This document shows positions 1 to 9,477 of a stretch of DNA of 29,761 bases, piece by piece. A program made the position numbers and the translations under genes. The DNA lies in assembly GCA_002104895.1 (NCBI GenBank), contig MCFG01000564.1, positions 1 through 29,761 of the forward strand, in the 5' to 3' direction. The notes under the pieces were generated by a model. It searched no databases. It had not been told where the DNA came from and worked only from the letters and a program-made list of their open reading frames with translations. Source of the DNA: Anaeromyces robustus (Eukaryota; Neocallimastigomycota; Neocallimastigomycetes; Neocallimastigales; Neocallimastigaceae). Position 1 is the first letter of the stretch. Each line of letters begins with the position of its first letter.

Positions 1-649
1 CACATTTCTCAATCATTGTTCTTTTTCGGAACTAAAACAACTGGAAAAGACCAAGGAGAATCAGATGAAACTATTAATTGATTTTCTTTTAATTTAATTA
101 ATATCTTCTTTAGAGCGACCATTTGAGATTTTGATAGCCTATAGGGTTTTAATTTAATTGGAGAAGAATTTGGTATTAACTCGATTTTGTGAGGTAATAG
201 TTTTGATTTCCCAAGATCATCAGTTTTAATAGCCATAACCCTTTTAAATTTTTGAAATAATTCACTAATTTGTTTTTTATAATTCATAGGAGCAGCTGAA
301 ATTATTTCGTCAATTAGTTTATCTTTTGTGTTATCATTATCGTTGTTTAATACCGTTTCATCGTTATTACTGACAGTAATGGTCACAAGCAGAGGTTCTC
401 CATTTGATGTTGAATTTTCGGCGATTTGTTTGTTGGTTTCATTTTTATCATTAAGATTGATATCATATAGTAAATTTGTAAGTTTTATATAATTATTATT
501 TTCATCAATATAATATAATGTATCATTAACTAAATTAATATCAAATCTATTCTTCTTTAATGAATCAACTCCAATTAAAATATCGAATATGTCATCTTTA
601 TCAATAACCCTAAAATAATCATTGAACTTTTTATTTCCAATAGAAACTT
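1..649 (-). mobile_element. Protease end and start of reverse transcriptase, Ty3/gypsy element
   Basis: The left end encodes the start of a Ty3/gypsy reverse transcriptase: a short region ending HKIELIPNSSPIKLKPYRLS, then the pattern SPWSFPVVLVPKK that in this superfamily marks the first RT block. The catalytic block and everything after it are beyond base 1. The stretch between here and the protease motif (about 390-650) carries the remainder of protease and a linker. Confidence 0.8.
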
Positions 650-2002
650 CTAAATCATAGATTTCGCTATCAATCGAATAGTTGGAATAAGCTTGAAATA
701 TGGTTTCAGAAATTTTCCGATAGGTAATTTATTAATATTTAATTTATTTAAGGCCGAGCGAGTAATAACGTTAACGCTTGCACAGGTATCCAAAAATATT
801 TCACAATTTATATTTTCCACTTTACCAATAACTTTAATAATTTTATGCTTGTTAATGATTGTCATTACATTTGTAATGGTTTGTTTAGGTGTAAGTTTTA
901 AGGCTTTCAGGAATTCAGTTCTGAATTTCGGGAATATGTCTAATAGATGAACCAATTTGGTCATTACTTCGGTAGAGGCAATTTCTTTAATTAGGTCCTG
1001 AATGTAGAATTCTTCAAAATGATCCATGAGTTGTATGTGTCTTTCTTTTGACTTCTTGGTAGTATCTGAGTTTTCTAATAAGGTATCCATTTTATCTATC
1101 TTTTCTTTAATATCCTTAATTCTTTCTATTTTATTTTTCTTTTTGGCATTTACAATATTTTTATCGTTGATAATAGAAAGATCAAGATAGTCTAATTTCT
1201 CTGTATCCTTATTATTATTAGTCACTGTTGTATTGTTATTGTTCATATCAGTTTTATTATTTTTATCATTGTTAGGTAAGTTGTTATTATTATTATCTTT
1301 AATATTAGAAGTTGTATTATAATCAATAGTATCATCTACCATAATAGCATCATCAGATATATTTGAATTCCTTGATGTTTGACTGTTATTTTCATTCTTA
1401 GGTATGTTATTAGTATTTTTATTATTTTTATTATTATGACCGTTATTATCGTTATTGATAGTTGAATCTTTATTAATATCGTAATTATCGTTAATATTAT
1501 TATTATCGTTATTAATATATTTTGAATTATCATTAATATTATTATTAACATCACTAACAATATTATTATTAGAATCATTAATATTATTTTCATTATTAAA
1601 ATTCATAGCTGCTGTGTGAATAGGAACGGGATTATTTTTAAGACTATCCTTTCCTAACTTTCTTTCGTATGGTTTCTCATTATGTTTACCTTTATTCCTT
1701 GAAGTACGAGTAGCAGCAGCTATAATCTCATAAGGTAAGTTTGTATTATTTTGAGAAAAATTTGTGTTATTATAAGATTGATTATTGTTATCATTATAAT
1801 GATTGTTTAATGATACAGTTTTGTTATTTTCTACCATTGTATTAATATATCCATTATTCTCAGTATGGTAGAAATCCTTAATCATTCTTTTGTTATTGGT
1901 TTGTTTACTGGAAGTTGTCCTTCTCCCATTTATTGGTTTAAAGGTAACTTTATTAAACCTTTTTCCTCCATCTCGGCCAATTGTTTGAATGTATAAGGAC
2001 AA
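650..2002 (-). mobile_element. Asn-rich linker and protease-like part of the Ty3/gypsy element
   Basis: The first 280 or so residues of this region are a strongly Asn-rich, low-complexity linker. A charged helical stretch follows. Near the left end is a retropepsin-like segment with the pattern hydrophobic-hydrophobic-D-T-x-A-S (in EIFLDTCASVNVITR). It lies upstream of RT, in the usual protease position. The call rests on this motif and the order of parts; the rest of the fold is weakly conserved. Confidence 0.62.
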
Positions 2003-2361
2003 TTGGAAGATTTATGTCCTCTTAAGGTACAACGGTAACAGATATAATTATTATTAATATTATTATTAAATGTATTATTACCGAAATTATTACTAATATT
2101 GTTATTCATATTTGTAGCACCATTAGAAGGGTTATTTTCATTGATGGCAGTGACCATTGTATTAATTGTATTATCCACCTTATTTGTATTATTTTGATAA
2201 TTATTATCATTTTGATAATTAAAAGAATGAATATTATTATTGTTCCGTTTGTTCATATAATTATCTGGAATATTATTGGTCATATTGTTATTAGTCGAAT
2301 TATTAATATTAATATTACCTCTTCTTTCATTGGCTGAATAATTTCTACTCATATTGTTCAT
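1930..2361 (-). mobile_element. Nucleocapsid (zinc-knuckle) part of the Ty3/gypsy element
   Basis: An Asn-rich segment leads into a CCHC zinc knuckle, CYRCTLRGHKSSNC (C-x2-C-x4-H-x4-C), at about 2002-2045. This is the hallmark of retroelement nucleocapsid, which binds and packages the RNA. It sits between gag and protease, as expected in the superfamily. Confidence 0.78.
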
Positions 2362-3377
2362 GTGATAATTATTATTATATTCATATATTGATTATTATTC
2401 ATATTCATATATTGATTATTATTATTATTCATATATTGATTATTATTATTATTCATATATTGATTATTATTATTATTCATATATTGATTATTATTATTAT
2501 TCATATATTGATTATTATTATAATATTTCATTTTGCTACCTCTTATATTATTATTGTTATTATAATTATTATTATGTTTGTTTATATTATTATATGGATT
2601 AACCATATAATTTACATAATTCTGATTCCTAAAATTATTAGTCCTCATATTCTGTCCATAGTTCCTATTATTTGTTGTGATAAAACTATTATCTTCATTC
2701 CTTGAAATATTTGGGTTATAATTAGTTGATAACTGGTTGTAATTTAAGTTCTCATAAAATGGATGATTTAATAATGGGTTACCATTATTAATATAACTTT
2801 GAGTTACCATAATATTAGCTTCTTTTTCGTATCCATTTTTAATATTTGCACTAGAAATTTCTTTTTCTGCTTCCTCGGCAATTTCAGCAATTTTAAAAGC
2901 CTCATTTAATGTTTCACATTCTGCTATCATAACCCTTGAACAAGGAAATACTCTTGTACTGATAGCATTGGTATAATCCTTTACCGAAATGAGTCTTCTA
3001 TATTCATGACTCAATTTTTGATATAATTTTTTATATTTGTAATTAAATTTCTTTAAGGTTTCGTCGTTATTGATTTTTAAAGATTTTAAAACAGCACATT
3101 TATCATTTTCTGTAATGTGCATATAATCCTCAATGGCAGCTTGCATTTCTCTAAGTCCAGGGTATCTTATTTCATTACCAGTCCTAGTTCTTAATGAATT
3201 TAAGACACCTTGAATGTCTTCTTCCACTGCTTCTTTAGCCCAAACAAAAATTCTTCTTGGCTCCAAAACGTCATAGAGTTCCATAGTTTTGGAGAACTCG
3301 TACATCCAACTGTCCACGTCTTTACCATAATCTGAAAGGAGTGGTAAAGCTTTTTGTAATTTAGTAGCATCAAACAT
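2358..3377 (-). mobile_element. gag (capsid-like) part of the Ty3/gypsy element
   Basis: This is the structural part of the retroelement, beginning with ATG about 280 bp inside the primer-binding site after a long A-rich leader. The first 200 or so residues are helical and charged, without low complexity, and look like a retrotransposon gag capsid region (for example DVDSWMYEF near residue 21). The following 140 residues are mainly Asn with Tyr and Gln. They end in five to six copies of an 8-residue unit (NNNNNQYM) encoded by a 24-bp tandem repeat at about 2379-2520. The part is treated as a fossil of a mobile element. Confidence 0.75.
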
Positions 3378-3399
3378 TTTGTAGATTTTTATTTTATTT

Positions 3400-3441
<42 letters not shown>

Positions 3442-3655
3442 AAACAAATATAATGTAATAATCAAAATAAAAAATATTTTATAGTTTTATATAATAAAAG
3501 AAATATTTGATATTTATAAATTGTAAAAAAAAAGAAATAATAATAAAATATTTTAAAAGAAAACAAAAAAATTAATATGTTATTATAATAAAATCAATCT
3601 TGTAATTATTATTTTCTTAATATCTTCATACTATTCTATCAAGTCTTGCTTTTCC
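3378..3655 (-). other. Untranslated leader of the retroelement
   Basis: About 280 bp between the primer-binding site and the gag start. It is AT-rich with a long T run on the plus strand (3398-3437, an A run in the element RNA) and no coding signal. It is the expected place for the packaging signal and the gag leader, but no particular structure can be named. Confidence 0.5.
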
Positions 3656-3673
3656 CCCCCACGTTGGGCGCCA
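3656..3673 (-). other. Primer-binding site for reverse transcription (tRNA-Lys type)
   Basis: On the minus strand, just inside the LTR, lies TGGCGCCCAACGTGGGG. This is the complement of a tRNA 3' end including CCA. As known for animals, the 3' end of tRNA-Lys(CUU) reads CCCCACGTTGGGCGCCA, which is exactly this complement. Position, length and the leading TGG fit a classical minus-strand primer site. Whether the host's own tRNA-Lys(CUU) has this 3' end cannot be seen here. Confidence 0.82.
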
Positions 3674-3678
3674 AATTT

Positions 3679-4282
3679 TGATACGTATTTTTTATAAAGT
3701 ATCAATTTTGTGTGAGTTAGCAAGATTATTTATTAATAAAATAATATATTCTATTAAGAAGATAAATAGAATTTACACTCGAATATTAAATATTAAATGT
3801 ATAAAGATTATTTATTTTATAGTCGTATTTTATTTATTTATTTATTTATTATAAAAGTCGTATTATTATTTAAATATCGTATATAAAATTATTAATATTA
3901 ATTAGATATAATCCTTTAATATATCTAACTATTATAAAAAAATTTATAACCAATTTCCTAAATATTATTAAATCCTATAAGTTTTATTTTAGTTTTCCTA
4001 ACTAATTCCTATAAAACTAATTATTAATAATAAAAGAACCCCCCTTTCTACTTAATTTTATATATTTCTTATATAATTGTTTTTACTTATTATTATTTTA
4101 ATCTTATTGGTTATAAATAATTAAATTTTTGTTTAATTTACATATTACATTTAATGTAATTTATTACACTATTATTATTTATTATTTATTATTCCTAATA
4201 ATTAACTATTTATAAAAATATTTGTGTTATTTTTTTTATTTTAAATCCATAAAATTTCTCTTTTTATTTGAATCCTGTACCA
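3679..4282 (-). repeat. 5' long terminal repeat of the Ty3/gypsy element
   Basis: The LTR is placed between the primer-binding site and the tRNA gene. In element orientation it begins TGGTAC (4282 to 4277) and ends GTATCA (3684 to 3679), so the ends are imperfect inverted TG...CA termini matching at 5 of 6 positions. That gives about 604 bp, a normal size for this superfamily. Five bases separate the LTR end from the primer-binding site. The sequence is very AT-rich with many AATAAA-like words. The borders are inferred, since the partner LTR lies outside the window and cannot be compared. Confidence 0.68.
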
Positions 4283-4298
4283 CAAAAAAAACATCGAA

Positions 4299-4391
4299 GC
4301 TCCTGTAGCAAAGTCGGTTAATGCGTCGTGCTTATAGGAGAGTACCTTCTATGCTACGCGAAGGTCGTGAGTTCGAACCTCACCAGGAGCA
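4299..4391 (+). tRNA. tRNA-Ile(UAU) with a 19-nt intron
   Basis: The sequence folds as a complete tRNA. The acceptor stem GCTCCTG (4299-4305) pairs fully with CAGGAGC (4384-4390), with discriminator A at 4391. The D arm is short (GCA/TGC). The anticodon stem TCGTG (4326-4330) pairs with CGCGA (4357-4361), including one G-T pair. The T stem GTGAG/CTCAC encloses loop TTCGAAC. The anticodon TAT (4333-4335) reads AUA isoleucine codons. A 19-nt intron (4337-4355) interrupts the loop one base 3' of the anticodon, the canonical eukaryotic place. No CCA is encoded, as usual in eukaryotes. AUA should be a common codon in so AT-rich a genome. Confidence 0.95.
4306..4379 (+). promoter_or_regulatory. Internal Pol III promoter (A and B boxes) of the tRNA gene
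   Basis: An A-box-like TAGCAAAGTCGG covers 4306-4317 and a B-box match, GAGTTCGAACC, covers 4369-4379. The intron lies between them. TFIIIC would bind these boxes and place TFIIIB upstream, in the stretch where the retroelement LTR ends. Confidence 0.75.
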
Positions 4392-4394
4392 TTC

Positions 4395-4399
4395 TTTTT
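4395..4399 (+). terminator. Pol III terminator (T5) after the tRNA gene
   Basis: A run of five T residues begins four bases after the end of the mature tRNA, the usual RNA polymerase III stop signal. Because the region is T-rich, the call rests on its position. Confidence 0.7.
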
Positions 4400-4835
4400 G
4401 TAATTTTTTCTTTATAAGAAAAAAAATTTTTTTTTTACTATTATTTTATAATTTTTAAAGTTTATAACTATTTAGCACTTTAATCTTTTTTTTTTTCCTT
4501 AAATATTTAAATCCTTTAAATTAAAGACGATTATAATATTTAATATAGCAAAATATATATATCAAAATATTTAAAGAATTTAAACTTTGTTTATTTTTTT
4601 TTTTTAAATTAAAATATATATATATATAAGAAATTTATATATATATTAAACCTTGCAATTTAGTTTTTTATATACTTTTTTTTTTTTTTTAATTTTTTTA
4701 TAAAAATAAAAATACCAATAATACATGTTTAAATCGTATTTATACCATAATAACAATTTTATCTTAAACAATAAATATAAAAAAAATTAATAATAATAAA
4801 AAAAATTAAATAAAAATAAATTAAAAAAAAAAAAA
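4400..4835. other. AT-rich spacer between the tRNA gene and the 404-aa gene
   Basis: No coding signal. It holds T and A homopolymers, AT dinucleotide runs near 4614-4645 and an A-rich leader just before the ATG at 4836. The promoter of the following gene should be here, but no specific element can be picked out. Confidence 0.5.
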
Positions 4836-7403
4836 ATGAATGAACTATCTTCAAATGAATCATTTATAAAAAGTCAAGAAAGTTTGGTACAAGGTGCAAT
4901 ACGAACACCAAAACCTATAAATCTTCTAGAAACTCAATTCAATGAAATCTTAAATAAATATAATATTACTGAAAGTGCTAAAATAAATAGAAGTAAAATT
5001 TTATTTTTATTTTATTATATTATTAAATATTTTTAATATATTAATTCTATTTTTTTTTACTATATATATATATAAAAAAAAAAAAAAATAAACGGAATAA
5101 TACTAATGATATTAATAAAAAAAATTTTACGCTATAAAATGGTAATTTTTTATATATCTATCTATCTTTTTTTTTTTTTAAATTTTTTATTTTTTCTTCT
5201 ATTTTTATATTACTTTATTATATTATAATTATTATTTTGATAAACTGTATTTTTTTTTCTCTTTATTCAATTCTTTTCTCTCTCTCGCTCTCTTATTTCC
5301 ACTTTTTAATCTTTTAAACAATGTTTATATTTAATATATATTATAAAAATAATAAAATGAAAAAACATAATAACAAATTGAAAAAATAAAAAAAAAATAA
5401 TAATAACAGAACCTATAATATTAGTTAATGAAGAAAAATATGAACACAATTCAAAAGATAATATTTCAAAAATAAAAGCACGAAGAAGAAAATCAAGAAA
5501 AACTGAAAGAAAACTTGATGTAGAAGAACATGAAAGAGCATTAAGTGAAATAAAAAAAATTGCTTCGATTATGGATAGTAATCATACGATTAGTAATAGG
5601 AGAGGCCATTCACGAGTAAATAGCAGAAGTAATTTAAAACTTTCAGAAAAAATATGGGGTGTTGAAGTTAGAATAAATTACTGAATTCATCATTTTACTT
5701 CTTTTTTTTTTTATTTTATTTTATTTTATTTTTAATTTTTTTTCTTTTTAATTTAATTTTTTTATGTTTCTTTATAATTTACCTTTTTTTTTTTAATTAA
5801 TTTTTGATTTTATTTTTATTTTTTTAATAATAATATAATATATACTCTTACAGTTTTATATTATATACATTCATAATTAATACCCTTTAAATTGATAAAT
5901 ATATTACTTTTTTATATTTTTTTTTTTCATTTTCATTTTTATTTTTTATTCTTACTCTCATATAAAACAGATTATTAATATATTTAATATATATATACAA
6001 TATAATATAATATATATATATTTTTTTCTATTTTTTTTTCTCTTTTTCGATGAATATTATTTAGGAAGAAGATGAAGATGATTTAGAAATATTTTTAGGA
6101 CATTCTTCAAGTTCTGAAAATAGTAGTAAAAGTACTCTAATAGAAAGTTCGTCAGGAAGTTTAAATAATTCAACAACAAAAATTAATAATACTCAAGAAC
6201 AAGAAGCAGGAGACAGTAACAATTCACTACCCTTAGTAATTTCTCCTGAGAGTAGAACATCCTCTGTAAATAATTTCGATTTTTCAAAAAAGGTAATAAT
6301 AAAAAATTTAATAATTTTAGTTCATTTATTTTTTATTTTTTATTTATTGAAAATTAAATAAAAATCATAATACGAAAAATATTAATTAAATTTTTTTTTT
6401 ATTTTTACATTTTTTTTTACTTTATATATTTGTGTAAATATTAATTTGTTCATACTTTTATATAATAGAGTCAACCAAAATTAGTTATTCCAAGTACTCC
6501 CAATCCAATATTTAATCATTTAGGAACAAATAATAATTTTAGAAATGAAGATGTATTTTTTAGTAAAGAAGATGTATTTAAGAAGAATAAATTTAATGGA
6601 GAAGAAGATGCCCAATCTGATGATTCTAAAAAGGTATTTTTTTATTTATTATATATTTAATATATTTATAATATATTTAATATATATATATTTATAAATA
6701 TTTAATAATGCTAATGATTATTTTTTATTTAACTGTATAATAAAATAATTAATATTTCTAATTGTATTACGAATAAAAATATTATTATATATTAAATAAA
6801 AGGATGGTTATGATGATGAAGAAAAAAAACTAAATAATAAAAGGAAAAAGACAAGATTAAAACAATTTCTTAAATTACATAGAGAGAATTGTTTATTAGA
6901 AGTAAATGTTATTTATTTTTTTTTACTTTTATTTTATTTTATATTTTTTATATTTATAGATATAAATATTAAAAAATATTAATTATAATGAATATTAATA
7001 TAAATAATAATAATAATAATAAAAATAATAATAATATTAATATTAATAATAATAATATTAATAATAATATATATATTTAATATTTATATTATAGGTGCCA
7101 AATGCACTTTATACAGATATAATATCAGAATCAATAAAAATTCTAACAAAAACATCACAGAATTATGTATCACAATTGGGTAAAAAAGATGAATCTACTA
7201 TTGGTTCACTTAATCATTTAAAACATTTAAAATCTATGATACCAAGTGGCAATCAATATCAACAACATATTGATAATAATTGTAGTAAATATGGACCAGG
7301 TTATTATCAACTTTGTGCACCTATTGATGAAAATGGACAATATGTAAAATTAAAAGAAAAAATATTAATTAATTCATTAGATTCTATAAATTCAATAAAA
7401 TGA
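4836..7403 (+). CDS. Unrecognised 404-aa protein, six exons
   Basis: Exons: 4836-4992, 5410-5666, 6065-6292, 6469-6633, 6803-6901 and 7095-7403. All five introns begin GT and end AG, and the phases agree (1,0,0,0,0), giving one frame from ATG to TGA. The ATG follows an A-rich leader. I do not recognise the family. Residues 1-70 are moderately ordered and contain RTPKP. Residues 75-90 are a basic cluster (KARRRKSRKTERK), a possible nuclear localisation signal. Residues 138-270 are acidic, Ser/Asn-rich and probably disordered. A second basic cluster (NKRKKTRLK) precedes a helical C-terminal region (about 303-404) that begins VPNALYTDIISES and is the most conserved-looking part, ending in a Tyr/Pro-rich segment (KYGPGYYQLC). 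A nuclear protein is plausible but unproven. It converges with the MCMDC2-like gene. Confidence 0.8.
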
Positions 7404-7508
7404 GTAATAATTATTAAAAAATAATACGTAAAATATGTTTTTAAAAATAGATTAAATTATCTAATCTTTTTTAATAAACTCTAAAAACTATTCTTTATTA
7501 TTTAATTA

Positions 7509-7559
<51 letters not shown>

Positions 7560-7901
7560 CATTAATGAATAATATATATTTTAATATAAATATATAATTT
7601 ATTTATATAGTAATATTAAATATTAAATATTACAAAAAAAAATTTAAAATATTTTCTATTCATTTGATTTTATATTATTAAAATCATTTATATACCATTA
7701 AAAATATAGTTTTTTAAAAATAAATAAATAAATATATAGTTAAATAAATAAATAAATAAATTCAATATATATATAATGAGATATAAATAATACTACCTTT
7801 TATTTGTATTATTTTTATTTTCTTTCTATGTATATGTATATTACATATATATGTATATTATTTATATTGATTTTTAATGATTTCTCTTTTTGATTAAATT
7901 T
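7404..7901. other. Spacer between convergent genes
   Basis: About 500 bp that must contain both 3' untranslated regions. It has an (AAT)n microsatellite at about 7511-7556 and TAAA repeats near 7720-7760. No ORF or other structure stands out. Confidence 0.5.
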
Positions 7902-9445
7902 TTAATTGTTGGTAAATATTTCATTTAATTTTTCATATACTTTTCCAATAATTTCATCATCATTTTTTACAATTTTATTAAATTCTGCTAAGTTCTTTTT
8001 TCCTATATGATATTAATTAAAAAAATATTAATAGTCGTAATAATCATTAAAATATAATTATTATAATATTTTTTTATAATATTTCTAAGATATAAATATA
8101 TAATTAAGTATATATATAATCCTTTATTATTCTTACTATTTTTGTAACAAGAAATACGTTCTTCTAATGTTAAAGATCCAAAATTTGAAAAATTATCCAT
8201 ATCATTAGGAAGAGATTTAAATATTAATAAAGTAGAATTTTTTTCTAAAGTAGCAACAGATTCTTCAAATATAATAATTGCAACTAATGCATCATCTATA
8301 GTAGCTATATTTCTAAAACATAACTGTCATAGAAATAAAATATAATAATCAAAATTATAATCAATAACTTAATAAAGATGAAAAAAAATATATATATTAT
8401 ATGAAGAAAAAAGAAATACTCTTGAATGACACATAGCAATATTAATTAATTTCTATGTTTTTTTTTTTAATTTAAATAAATTAATAATAAATTGTTTAAT
8501 ATATATTATAACAGTTTAAATCTTTATATAAAATTATAAATATTTTAAAGTCATATTATAATTTATTATAATTTTTACTTGTAATATATAAACGGTTGAA
8601 GAAATTTCAATAGTTAAATTAATTTTTTTTCTGTATATATGACAGTAATCTTTTAATAATTTATTACATTCATTTGAAATTCTTTTTATATTTAAGTTAA
8701 AAATAAATTAATATTTCATTTTTTTTATTGTTTATTATAGATATATATATATTTTAGCTTACTCAACATCTATATTTGATACAGTATTAATATACTTTTA
8801 TTAACATATAATATAAAAAATATAAGAAAAAAATATTTATTTTTAAAAATTAAATACATCATTTTTGATTTTATGTAAATAATTCTATTTATAATTACAA
8901 AAATAAAATCTTCACGATTTATGTCAGGAATTTTTATATTCTCTTTTTAGTAAAAAAAATGAAAAGATAATTGTATTAATAAACAATTTCTTATATTTTT
9001 TATTGATAATTATAATAATTATTAAAAAAATTCACCTTGTTCATTATCATCATTATCATTATCATCATTTTCTTTTTCCATAACACACATAGATTCTATT
9101 AGGTCTTCACAAAATAATTTATCATATTTCTTATCAGGCTTAACTTTCATATAGGAATAAAGATTAAAACTATTAAACATTCTTTTTTAATATAGAAAAG
9201 AATTTTTATATAATATTAATTCATTTTTATTTCTTATAATATAAGGAATTTATATAATTTTTAATATAATTACTGTGAAAAAAGATCTGTATTATTTGTT
9301 ATCGAATCCTTAAAAGAAAATAAAATAAAAAAAGATACATAAATATATACAATATTTATTAGTTTCATCATAATATATTTTTATTATAATTTTTTAAAAA
9401 AAAAGATTTTTTCATTTAATAAAAATTTAAACCATTATATATAGA

Positions 9446-9477
<32 letters not shown>

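Larger units (their letters stand above)
1..4282 (-). mobile_element. Ty3/gypsy LTR retrotransposon, 5' part only
   Basis: Reading the minus strand from right to left there are, in order, a 5' LTR (about 3679-4282), a primer-binding site, a leader of about 280 bp, a gag region, a zinc-knuckle nucleocapsid, an Asn-rich stretch leading into an aspartic-protease-like region, and the start of reverse transcriptase at the left edge. The order gag, zinc knuckle, protease, RT and the Ty3-like start of RT place it in the Ty3/gypsy superfamily. The rest of RT, RNase H, integrase and the 3' LTR would lie left of base 1. In the part seen, coding sequence is spread over about four reading blocks, so there are roughly three breaks; this family also uses programmed frameshifting between gag and pol, so not every break need be damage. 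It cannot be dated because only one LTR is in view. Confidence 0.88.

Noticed and set aside
693-950. 85-codon plus-strand frame
   Set aside because: Antisense of the retroelement; low-complexity hydrophobic translation with no family resemblance.
2388-2705. 105-codon Ile-rich plus-strand frame
   Set aside because: Antisense shadow of Asn-rich gag (AAT read backwards gives ATT, Ile).
3679-3704. TGATAC...GTATCA inverted repeat that looks like the ends of a tiny element
   Set aside because: It lies at the inner end of the LTR; the distance of 26 bp is too short for an element and the first TGATAC serves better as the LTR terminus.
7095-7403. Histone-fold-like reading of the C-terminal region of the 404-aa protein
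   Set aside because: The helix pattern is vaguely similar, but no conserved family residues could be matched, so no function was assigned.
8003-8200. 65-codon minus frame starting MDNFSNFGSL
   Set aside because: Its first part is the end of an MCMDC2-like exon (8137-8323); the rest is intron read-through.
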